Source: Sphingomonas_O sp046153865 | GTDB taxonomy: Bacteria > Pseudomonadota > Alphaproteobacteria > Sphingomonadales > Sphingomonadaceae | Assembly (NCBI GenBank): GCA_046153865.1 | Contig: JBJXFA010000056.1 | Span: 1-64,000, forward strand | DNA length: 64,000 bases | Direction: 5' to 3' | Shown here: positions 55,557 to 62,975 of the stretch, piece by piece | Layout of the letters: each line of letters starts with the position of its first letter | Position numbering within the stretch: position 1 is the stretch's first letter | Position numbers and translations under genes: made by a program | The notes under the pieces: model-generated | The model's database searches: none | What the model was told of the DNA's origin: nothing | The model's input: only the letters and a program-made list of their open reading frames with translations

Positions 55557-56815
55557 AGCCGGTCGCGCCGCTTCATGTCGAGATAAGCGTTGACCAGCTC
55601 GGTCCCAAGCTGCTCGTACGGCGCCTCGACAACATGGACGCCGAGCCGTTGCAGCCGGGCAATGACGATGCGGCGCTCGCGCAGCAGGCTGGCGGCGACA
55701 ACCGCGCGCGACACGTCCTGGATGGCGAGTGGCTCGGCATCGACCAGCGTTTCAAGCTCACCGTCGCGCATCAGGACGAACAGCACGAGATGCCGCGACG
55801 ACAGCCGCGCGACCGCACGCAGCATGAGTTCGGCGCTGGTCGGATCGGCAATATCGGTGAACACCAGCACAAGCGACCGACGCACCAGTCGCGCGCCCAG
55901 CGTCGTCAATGCGAGCGTGAAATTGGCCTCTTCGGTCGAATAATCGATCTGCGCAGCAAGCCGCTGGAAAACCGAAAAATTCGCCGCGCCCGACAGCGCG
56001 CCCGAGGCCACCCGCGGACGGGCATCGAAACCAAACAGGCTCACCTTGTCGCCCAGCTTGAGCGCCACGAACGCGGCCGAAAGCGCCGCGCTTACTGCCC
56101 GGTCGACACGCGGCAACCCGGCCACCGGTTCACACATCGTCCGCCCGGCATCGATCGCGAACACGATGTCGTTGTTGCGTTCGATCCGGTATTCCTTGGC
56201 GAGCAGCTTCGAATGGTGTGCGCTGCGCTTCCAGTCGATCGCGCGCCGGTCCATGCCCGGTCGGAACTCGGCAAGCGCCTGGAATTCGGATCCCGCGCCG
56301 CGATCGAGCTGGACGGTTTCTCCCATCGGCATATCGCGTCGGAACAGCCGCAGCGCCTCGGCGCGCGCAGGGCGAATGTCGGGAACGATGGCCATCGTCC
56401 GGTCAAGCGGCACGCGCATCTGCCGCCAGACCATGCCAAACGGCCCCGGCCAGCGCACCCAAAACGCATCGATACGCGCCAGCCCGCGGCGGACCGCCTC
56501 GAAGCTGTGCACCGCACCATCGCTTGCCAGCGGCAGCAACCGTTCGTCATGCTCGATCCGGGTCTGCGCCGCCCGCGCGCTGGCTAGGCTCAATTCAACC
56601 GACTGGCCGACATAGGCACTGTCGGCAGCGATCAGGCGGACGTCCGAACGATCTTGCGGCGGTGTCGCCACGGCATCGACCACGACCAGGGCCAGCACCA
56701 GCGCCACCAGAAACAGCCCGGCATACCAATAGGCCGGCCACGCCACGGCAATCGCAAACGCAGGCAAAGCCGCCGCGCCCGCCAGCACCGCGGCCCGGCC
56801 GCTCGGAACGATCAA
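55553..56815 (-). CDS. DUF58 domain protein
   Basis: 420 residues. Two N-terminal membrane helices (AAVLAGAAALPAFAIAVAWPAYWYAGLFLVAL region), a beta-rich part, then DUF58: FRPGMDRRAIDWKRSAHHSK, LLAKEYRIERNNDIVFAIDAGRTM (MIDAS-like Asp of a vWA fold). DUF58 proteins are partners of MoxR ATPases, which are encoded directly upstream (4-base overlap). Confidence 0.9.
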   Translation of the reverse strand: MIVPSGRAAVLAGAAALPAFAIAVAWPAYWYAGLFLVALVLALVVVDAVATPPQDRSDVRLIAADSAYVGQSVELSLASARAAQTRIEHDERLLPLASDGAVHSFEAVRRGLARIDAFWVRWPGPFGMVWRQMRVPLDRTMAIVPDIRPARAEALRLFRRDMPMGETVQLDRGAGSEFQALAEFRPGMDRRAIDWKRSAHHSKLLAKEYRIERNNDIVFAIDAGRTMCEPVAGLPRVDRAVSAALSAAFVALKLGDKVSLFGFDARPRVASGALSGAANFSVFQRLAAQIDYSTEEANFTLALTTLGARLVRRSLVLVFTDIADPTSAELMLRAVARLSSRHLVLFVLMRDGELETLVDAEPLAIQDVSRAVVAASLLRERRIVIARLQRLGVHVVEAPYEQLGTELVNAYLDMKRRDRL

Positions 56816-57768
56816 CGCGGCACCTCGGTCGCGGCCACCAGATCGCCGACCACCGTCTCGACCTGCCGCCCGTCGATCTGCGCAGCAGGCGACAGGATGA
56901 CCCGGTGGCGCAGCACCGGCACAGCCAGCGCTTTCACATCGTCGGGGATCACGTAATCACGCCCGTCAAGCGCCGCCCGCGCCCGCGCCGCACTCGCGAG
57001 CATCGCTGCCGCGCGCGGGCTCGCCCCGGCTTCGAGATCGCCACTCGCGCGCGTCGCCCGCACCAGCCTCACGATATAGGCAACCACATCGTCCACCAGC
57101 CGCACCGACGCCACTGTCGCCACTGCCGCATCAATCCCGGCGGCATCGGCGACCGCCGCCACCCCCCAGTCGCTGACCTTGGGTGCGCCGAAGCGGCTGC
57201 CATGCGCGGTCACGATCCGCATCTCCTCTTCAGCGCTCGGATAGGAAAGGATATGCTTGAACAGAAACCGGTCGAGCTGCGCTTCGGGCAGCGGATACAC
57301 GCCCTGCTGCTCGATCGGGTTCTGCGTCGCGACGACCATGAAGCGCGGGCTCAGCATGTGCGTCACACCGTCGAACGTCACCGAGCGCTCCTGCATCGCC
57401 TCGAGAAGTGCTGCCTGCGTCTTGGGCGGCGTGCGGTTAATTTCGTCGGCAAGCAGCAGCTCGGTGAAGATCGGCCCCTTCGTCAGCGTGAAGGTCGACG
57501 TCTGGAAGTTGAACAGGTTCGCGCCGACGATATCGCCGGGCATCAGATCGGGCGTGAACTGAATCCGCCCATAGTGCAGGCCGAGCGCGGTCGCAAAACA
57601 GCGCGCAAGGAACGTCTTGGCGGTTCCGGGCGGCCCCTCGAGCAGAACATGCCCACTTGCAAACAGCGCGGTCAGCAGCAGATCGACCGTATCGGCCTGT
57701 CCCGTAACGGCCTTGGCCACTTCGCTGCGGATCGCCGCGCCAAGCGCTTTTACATCGTCAATGGTCAC
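56812..57768 (-). CDS. MoxR family AAA+ ATPase
   Basis: 318 residues. Walker A is LLEGPPGTAKTFLARCFA, Walker B is TELLLADEINRTPPKTQAALL, sensor 1 lies in MVVATQNPIEQQGVYPLPEAQ, and the C-terminal lid follows. MoxR ATPases act as chaperones that insert metals or fold vWA-containing partners. GTG 57768 overlaps the DUF4350 gene by 11 bp; the long frame upstream to 57963 is antisense-like sequence within that gene. Confidence 0.94.
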   Translation of the reverse strand: MTIDDVKALGAAIRSEVAKAVTGQADTVDLLLTALFASGHVLLEGPPGTAKTFLARCFATALGLHYGRIQFTPDLMPGDIVGANLFNFQTSTFTLTKGPIFTELLLADEINRTPPKTQAALLEAMQERSVTFDGVTHMLSPRFMVVATQNPIEQQGVYPLPEAQLDRFLFKHILSYPSAEEEMRIVTAHGSRFGAPKVSDWGVAAVADAAGIDAAVATVASVRLVDDVVAYIVRLVRATRASGDLEAGASPRAAAMLASAARARAALDGRDYVIPDDVKALAVPVLRHRVILSPAAQIDGRQVETVVGDLVAATEVPR

Positions 57769-58954
57769 GCAGAACGTCCTTCTTCCAGGCATGGAGAGCC
57801 GCTGCCGCGTCGCGCATCGCCGCCGCATCGGGGGCATTGCGCGCCGCGGCGGCATGTGTCGCGAAATCGCCGGGCAGCGTCGCGAGCCAGCGTTCGAGTT
57901 CCGGATCGTCCATCGTTCCGGCCCCCAGCGCTGTGCGCGCCGCATCGCGAACGACCGCCACATAGCGCTCGCCCAGCGCCCGTTCGCGCCCGGCGCGCGC
58001 GATCAGCACGGCGGCATTATCCGCCAGCGCCCGCTTGCCGAACGGGATTGCGCGCGCTTCGGCCAAGGGCGCACCGAAGCGATTGACCGCATGCCAGCCG
58101 ATCAGGCCCCCGGCGGCCAGCAGCGCCAGCGTGAAGGCAAGGAAGGGCGGCTCGAACATCAGCCGCAGCAGATTGCGCTGCTGCCCGCCCGATGACAGCA
58201 CCATTTCGAACGCGATCGGGCTTTCGTCATCGGGGCGCAATCGCTCGACCAGCGCGAGCGCCGAGGCGCCATTGGTCCGCGATTTCATGCCCATATTGTT
58301 GAGCAGATCGGGGTCGGCAAGCACATAGGTCTGCCGACTGACGCGCCCGAGGATGACGGTGCCGCGCGCGTCAGTGATCACCGGCACCGCACCCGTCAGC
58401 CCGCGCAACGCCTTAGGCGCGGCAAAGCGGATCGCGCCATCGCTGCTCGTCAGCGGCCCTGACGTCGATGTTCCAGACACCAGTTGCAAGGGGCCAATCG
58501 GCGCAAGCATGCGTTTCAATCCTTCGGGGGGATAGGGCTCGCCGCCCGAAACCCATCCTGCCTTCCCCGGATACGGCGCGGTCGCCCATTTCGGCAGGAT
58601 AAAAAGCGTGGTCACCGGATCGCCCTCGCGGCGCGAACGCGCAGCGACCAGCGCCGTCAGCGCATCGCTGTCCGTCTGAACCGACAGCGGCACAATCAGC
58701 AGACCATGATCCCCCCAGCCATCGCGATCGTCGGTCGTTGTCGTCCAGTCCTCGTGCAGCGCGGCGGTCAAGGCATAGATCCCCGAGAGCCCCACTGCCG
58801 ACTTGGACAGCGCATGCACGCCGCCGCTCCCGCGAACTTTCCACTGCGGCGCATAGGCCGTGAAGATCAGAAACCCGGCAAACGCCAGCACCCCGGCCGC
58901 GACCAGCGCGAGCACCGTTTTGACCGCAAAGGGATTCTCCGCGCGATCAGCCAC
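57758..58954 (-). CDS. DUF4350 domain protein
   Basis: 398 residues. An N-terminal membrane helix (TVLALVAAGVLAFAGFLIFT), then a DUF4350-type domain (KSAVGLSGIYALTAALHE; DGWGDHGLLIVPLSVQTDSD), a second membrane helix near FEPPFLAFTLALLAAGGLIG, and a cytosolic helical tail. GTG 58954 overlaps the DUF4129 stop by 8 bp. Member of the MoxR/DUF58 cluster; function unknown. Confidence 0.82.
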   Translation of the reverse strand: MADRAENPFAVKTVLALVAAGVLAFAGFLIFTAYAPQWKVRGSGGVHALSKSAVGLSGIYALTAALHEDWTTTTDDRDGWGDHGLLIVPLSVQTDSDALTALVAARSRREGDPVTTLFILPKWATAPYPGKAGWVSGGEPYPPEGLKRMLAPIGPLQLVSGTSTSGPLTSSDGAIRFAAPKALRGLTGAVPVITDARGTVILGRVSRQTYVLADPDLLNNMGMKSRTNGASALALVERLRPDDESPIAFEMVLSSGGQQRNLLRLMFEPPFLAFTLALLAAGGLIGWHAVNRFGAPLAEARAIPFGKRALADNAAVLIARAGRERALGERYVAVVRDAARTALGAGTMDDPELERWLATLPGDFATHAAAARNAPDAAAMRDAAAALHAWKKDVLRDH

Positions 58955-59600
58955 GCCAGCTCCCCGCCAGCGCAAACTCGCCGTAACGCGCGCGGCACGC
59001 CGCCCAGGCGTCGGCGCTGACCGCCGCGCTGCCAAACGTGCTGACCTCGACGACGCGCGCGATCGCCGAAAACGCCTGCCGCGCGACCGACGGGACCGCG
59101 TCTGCCGCGGCAATGTCGCGCGCGGTGAGCGAGGGCTTCAGGAATTCGGGGCGCCGCTCGCCGATATCCTCCACGCTGCGCCGAAGCAGCAGCCGCGCCG
59201 CCTCGGCAAAGCGCCCGTCCGCCGCAAGCGCATCGGCCTCGGCGAGCCGCACGCGCGCCTGTGCCGCATCGGGTGCCCAATCCTCGGTCGATGCAACGGC
59301 CGCCTTGCGCTGCCATGGCCAGCGCCACGGCACGCCGCGCATCTCGCTGATCACCAGCCACGCGATCATGCCGACGATGAGGACCACCGCGCCCCAGAAC
59401 AGATACGGGAAGGCCGGCGCGATGAACGCGATGACATCGGCAATCGCTTCGAACACCGGTTTGAGCCATTCGGGCAGCTCGGGCGGCTCGAACCGCGGCA
59501 TATCGAATTGTGTCGATCGATCGGCCACGAGCCGCTCGTGCGCGCGAACGAATGCCGGATCGCGCGCCACATCGGCCATCGTCCATCCCGCGACCGCCAT
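58947..59600 (-). CDS. DUF4129-like membrane protein
   Basis: 217 residues with one strong membrane helix (YLFWGAVVLIVGMIAWLVIS), preceded by a Pro/Glu-rich stretch, and a helical C-terminal domain (ARVRLAEADALAADGRFAEA; LLLRRSVEDIGERRPEFLKP; SLTARDIAA) typical of DUF4129. ATG 59600 is preferred to an ATG at 59630. First gene of the MoxR cluster on this strand. It faces the divergent membrane protein at 59688. Confidence 0.82.
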   Translation of the reverse strand: MAVAGWTMADVARDPAFVRAHERLVADRSTQFDMPRFEPPELPEWLKPVFEAIADVIAFIAPAFPYLFWGAVVLIVGMIAWLVISEMRGVPWRWPWQRKAAVASTEDWAPDAAQARVRLAEADALAADGRFAEAARLLLRRSVEDIGERRPEFLKPSLTARDIAAADAVPSVARQAFSAIARVVEVSTFGSAAVSADAWAACRARYGEFALAGSWRG

Positions 59601-59687
59601 GCACGCCCCGTTCGAATACCCGGCCCTCATTGACGGCGGAACAATAGTTTCGCAAGTTCGCCGCAGGGCGAAACGGGGAATCGGACC

Positions 59688-60446
59688 ATGGCAAGCGCGC
59701 CGGATGCGGGCAATTTCGATATCGGCCGGGCCTTCGGCACCGCGTTTCGCGCCGTTTTCGCGAATTTCTTGATCTATTTGGGGCTGGGCGCAGTATTTCT
59801 CGGCGTCCCGATCGTTGTTTTTGCAACATCGCTGACCGGATTTGTCGCGCAAAGCATGAGCGGCAACGATCCCCTCACGGTCGGCCTGCTCGGGACCGTG
59901 GCGCTCGGCGGCATATTGTTGCTGGTCGGCACGGTCATGCTGCAAGCAGCGCTGGTGCGCGCGACGGTCGAATATCTCAACGATCGCACACCCAATTTCG
60001 GCGATTGCATCCAGGTCGGCCTGCGCGCGTTCCTCCCGCTGATCGGGATCGGCCTCATCGTCGGCCTCGGTGTCGCATTCGGTCTACTGCTGCTGATCAT
60101 CCCCGGCATCATCCTCTGGGTGATGTGGAGTGTCGCGGTTCCTGTCCATGTCGAGGAACGCGCGGGCGTGTTCGACAGTCTCAATCGCAGCCGCGCGCTG
60201 ACCAAGGGATCGCGCTGGGCGATTTTCGGCCTCATCGTCGCGATGACGATCGTAAACTGGGTCATGCAGGTCGCGTTGCAGACGATCGGCGGGATCGGCG
60301 GCGAGATTTCGGGTGCGACGCTGGGCATGGTCGGGAGCCTGATCGGATCGCTCTTCACCAGCGCGCTCACCGCCGCGATCTACGTCGAATTGCGGACCAC
60401 CAAGGAAGGTGCCAACGTCTCCGAACTCGCCGCGATTTTCAACTGA
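59688..60446 (+). CDS. Polytopic membrane protein of unknown function
   Basis: 252 residues with about six helices: FANFLIYLGLGAVFLGVPIV, VGLLGTVALGGILLLVGTVM, IGIGLIVGLGVAFGLLLLII and AIFGLIVAMTIVNWVMQVAL. The motif VHVEERAGVFDSLNRSRALTKG resembles the glycerophosphodiester phosphodiesterase membrane domain and related DUF proteins. Function unknown. It ends 43 bp before tRNA-Gly, so it is the last core gene before the integrated element. Confidence 0.8.
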   Translation: MASAPDAGNFDIGRAFGTAFRAVFANFLIYLGLGAVFLGVPIVVFATSLTGFVAQSMSGNDPLTVGLLGTVALGGILLLVGTVMLQAALVRATVEYLNDRTPNFGDCIQVGLRAFLPLIGIGLIVGLGVAFGLLLLIIPGIILWVMWSVAVPVHVEERAGVFDSLNRSRALTKGSRWAIFGLIVAMTIVNWVMQVALQTIGGIGGEISGATLGMVGSLIGSLFTSALTAAIYVELRTTKEGANVSELAAIFN

Positions 60447-60489
60447 CGCGTTGACCGCGCGGGCAGCGCCATGGCAGGACAGCGCGACT

Positions 60490-60564
60490 CGCGGGTGTAG
60501 CTCAATGGTAGAGCAGCAGCTTCCCAAGCTGAATACGAGGGTTCGATTCCCTTCACCCGCTCCA
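60490..60564 (+). tRNA. tRNA-Gly (anticodon CCC)
   Basis: Acceptor GCGGGTG (60490-60496) pairs with CACCCGC (60554-60560), discriminator T, CCA encoded at 60562-60564. The anticodon loop TTCCCAA gives anticodon CCC. T arm GAGGGTTCGATTCCCTT. The gene is intact although it is the likely integration site of the element downstream. Confidence 0.95.
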
Positions 60565-60570
60565 AACTCC
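60540..60570 (+). other. Likely left attachment site (attL) in tRNA-Gly
   Basis: The 3' end of tRNA-Gly (GGTTCGATTCCCTTCACCCG and following CTCCA) lies 164 bp before a P4-type integrase gene read in the same direction, the standard arrangement for islands at tRNA 3' ends. The matching right copy should lie beyond the window. Confidence 0.7.
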
Positions 60571-60727
60571 TTTCCGCCAACGTCCGCAGATGTCCAATAA
60601 ATGCCTGTTTTTTGAGACATATTGCTGATATGATGTCCCTATTGGTTTGGCGTGATCCATTACCATCCGCGTGAATTGATGGTAGATTTGATGGTAGATC
60701 GTCGAACGTTCGGACGGAGATACCATC

Positions 60728-62035
60728 ATGGGACTGACGGCGGTTGCGATCAAAGCGGCAAAGGGCCGGGACAAGCCCTATAAGCTGACGGACGGGGACG
60801 GACTGCATTTGCTCGTTTTGCCCACCGGCGGACGGTACTGGCGGGTCAACTATCGCTATCTCGGCAAGCAAAAGACCTTGGCGCTCGGCGTCTGGCCTGA
60901 GGTCGAACTGGCCGACGCGCGGGCGAAGCGCGATGTGGCACGTCGGCTGCTGGCAAAGGGTTGCGATCCTGCTGTGCAGGCCAAGCTCGATAAGGTCGCG
61001 GCGAGCGTTGCGGCGGCAAACACGTTCAAGGTTGTGGCTGAAGAATGGTATGCAAAAGCTGAGAAAGAGGGGCTGGCCCCTGCCACGCTGAACAAGATCC
61101 GCTGGCTGCTGGACTTTGCCTATCAGGCCTTTGGCAACCGCCCGATCGCCGACATTTTGCCGCACGAGTTGCTCGCCGTCCTGCGCAAGTTCGAGGCGCG
61201 GGGAAAGCATGAATCGGCCAAACGCCTGCGCAGCACCTGCGGGCAGGTGTTCCGCTATGCGATCGCGACCGCGCGCGCCAATCGCGACATATCCGCCGAT
61301 CTGCGGGGTGCTCTCATATCGGTCAAGGTGACGCACCGCGCTGCGATCACAACGCCTGCCGAGGTTGGCGCACTGCTGCGCGCAATCGATGCATATGAAG
61401 GCTATTCCGTCACACTGACGGCGCTCAAACTGCTGCCGCATGTGTTTGTCCGCCCGGGCGAACTGCGCCACGCCGAATGGCGCGAGTTCGATCTGGACAA
61501 GGCGATCTGGACCATTCCCGCCCACAAGACGAAGATGCGCCGCATTCACTCGGTACCGCTGTCGCGTCAGGCTCTCGCGATCATCGCAGGGCTCGAGACA
61601 GACGCAAGGCTGAGTCCGCTGCTCTTCCCGTCACTGCGCTCGGCCAAGCGCCCCATGTCCGAGAACACGATCAACGCAGCGCTGCGCCGCCTCGGCTATG
61701 CCCAGGACGAAATGACCAGCCACGGCTTTCGCGCGATGGCCAGCACTCTGCTCAACGAAATGGGCAAGTGGAACCCCGATGCCATCGAGCGCCAGTTGGC
61801 CCATGCGGAAGCCAATGCCGTCCGCCGTGCTTATACGCGCGGCGAATATTGGAACGAGCGGGTCGCGATGATGCAGGAGTGGTCGGACCATCTCGACCAG
61901 CTCCGCGATGGGGCGATCATCCTGCGCCCGCAGTTCACGCAGCGCGCCATCATAGCCCCCTCGCGCACGCCAAAACGAACAAGGTCTTGGCTGCCTACAA
62001 ACGCACCGATTTCTTCGAAGGACGCCGTGCAATGA
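60728..62035 (+). CDS. P4-type tyrosine recombinase (integrase)
   Basis: 435 residues. The N-terminal DUF4102 arm-binding domain has KLTDGDGLHLLVLPTGGRYW and LGVWPEVELADARAKRD. The core-binding domain covers roughly residues 98-195. Catalytic residues by position: Arg242 in VRPGELRHAEW, His332 and Arg335 in SHGFRAM, His359 in QLAHAEANAV and Tyr369 in RRAYTRGEYW. All are present, so the enzyme may be active. The tail from about residue 398 (TQRAIIAPSRTPKRTRS) is not family-like, and its DNA overlaps the remnant of another integrase in a different frame (61960-62079). Confidence 0.95.
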   Translation: MGLTAVAIKAAKGRDKPYKLTDGDGLHLLVLPTGGRYWRVNYRYLGKQKTLALGVWPEVELADARAKRDVARRLLAKGCDPAVQAKLDKVAASVAAANTFKVVAEEWYAKAEKEGLAPATLNKIRWLLDFAYQAFGNRPIADILPHELLAVLRKFEARGKHESAKRLRSTCGQVFRYAIATARANRDISADLRGALISVKVTHRAAITTPAEVGALLRAIDAYEGYSVTLTALKLLPHVFVRPGELRHAEWREFDLDKAIWTIPAHKTKMRRIHSVPLSRQALAIIAGLETDARLSPLLFPSLRSAKRPMSENTINAALRRLGYAQDEMTSHGFRAMASTLLNEMGKWNPDAIERQLAHAEANAVRRAYTRGEYWNERVAMMQEWSDHLDQLRDGAIILRPQFTQRAIIAPSRTPKRTRSWLPTNAPISSKDAVQ

Positions 62036-62079
62036 CGCGCGATTGGGCGACGTATTTCATGTCGAAGGTGAAGAACTAG
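61960..62079 (+). pseudogene. C-terminal remnant of a second integrase
   Basis: In the +1 frame relative to the integrase gene, 39 codons read LAHAKTNKVLAAYKRTDFFE and then GRRAMTRDWATYFMSKVKN before TAG. This matches the end of P4-type integrases: LAH box, catalytic Tyr in AAYKRTD, then the EGRR..M..WA.Y helix. The complete integrase upstream already has its own LAHA...RRAY motif, so this is the leftover tail of another integrase. Confidence 0.8.
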
Positions 62080-62118
62080 GACGCTCGCTTTGCACGCATC
62101 GGCCCGGCATCCGCGCGC

Positions 62119-62252
62119 GAAGCGCAACTCGTTTTGACATCGCGCCAACAACGGAATTCGGACATCAGAAATTGCTTAAACGCGCCAGTTTCTACCGACG
62201 AGCAACTCACGTTGACGTCGTCCAGCGCGAGCAACTTGTTTTAACGTCGCCG
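62119..62252 (+). repeat. Three imperfect 25-bp direct repeats
   Basis: Copies around 62121-62144 (GCGCAACTCGTTTTGACATC), 62199-62221 (CGAGCAACTCACGTTGACGT) and 62228-62251 (CGAGCAACTTGTTTTAACGT). Consensus about CGAGCAACTYRYKTTRACGTCG. Spacing is irregular (about 78 and 29 bp). Perhaps arm-type integrase sites or iterons. Confidence 0.65.
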
Positions 62253-62579
62253 GCGACATCAAGCTAAGATCGCCATACTCTACTCTAACATCAATAACTT
62301 ATACCTGCGAGCTCGCCGCGTAGGGTGTGCCGTCAAGTTCCCAATTTCAGCATCGTGTCCCGGTGATTCTCGCGTTCGAATACTGGGGCATAAAAACCCT
62401 TTATCTGCCGATGTTTACGCCGGTTGCGGCGTCTGAGCGAGCTTCAAAAATACGGGTTACGAGTCGAGCGAAACGCGCATTTGTTTCTGATTTGAACCGG
62501 ATTGGGGACCAAATAGCCATCACGAGTTTAGCGACTCGAAATGGGTCATTCACCGCCGCTGATTCCACTGCGAGCATGA

Positions 62580-62607
62580 CAAAACGGGAGGCCGGAGCCC
62601 CCCGTTT
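62580..62607 (-). terminator. Intrinsic terminator, minus strand
   Basis: AAAACGGGAGGCCGGAGCCC followed by CCCGTTT: on the minus strand a stem AAACGGG/CCCGTTT with further inner pairing, followed by TT. It starts only a few bases past the stop codon of the open frame ending at 62611, which supports that frame being real coding sequence. Confidence 0.7.
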
Positions 62608-62610
62608 CGG

Positions 62611-62859
62611 TCAGTCTTCGTCGCTGCGGTTCGAGCGGATGGTGAAGACGATCTGGTCCTCGAAATCGGGCAAGTCGGCTGCATAGTCGGCTTCGTTCGC
62701 CACCCAATAGTGGCCGTGGGACGATCTCACGACGTGCTGGTCGAAGTAGCTGAACTGCGCCCTGACCTGCCCTGATCGCTGCCGATCGTCGGCTGCCAGA
62801 GACTTACAACACAGCCAATTTAGCGGTCGTTCGATGAGCTTCTCAAATCGAAAAAATGA
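62611..62859 (-). pseudogene. C-terminal gene fragment
   Basis: 82 codons open on the minus strand, ending in TGA at 62611-62613. The last about 50 residues (QFSYFDQHVVRSSHGHYWVA, DYAADLPDFEDQIVFTIRS) look like a genuine globular domain end, and a terminator follows. Upstream the frame closes at 62862, and only an internal GTG could start it. It is probably the 3' end of a broken gene of an earlier element. No family recognised. Confidence 0.5.
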
Positions 62860-62975
62860 TCATTCGATGATGTTAAGAAGGGGAAGGCTTTCACGCGCCC
62901 GATTTTAACTCTCTCACATTGGCTAATTCGATGAATCCGCTTAATTCAGCAGCGGTAAGCAGGGCGAGGTTTGGT

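Larger units (their letters stand above)
62080..62610. other. AT-richer gap with degenerate repeats
   Basis: Lower GC than the core genome. It holds three imperfect copies of a 25-bp motif (62119-62252) and an intrinsic terminator for the minus strand (62580-62607). An open frame at 62327-62686 runs through that terminator and is not protein-like. No gene supported. Confidence 0.65.

Noticed and set aside
62327..62686. 119-codon open frame on the plus strand
   Set aside because: It runs through the minus-strand terminator and the end of an antisense gene fragment; composition is not protein-like.
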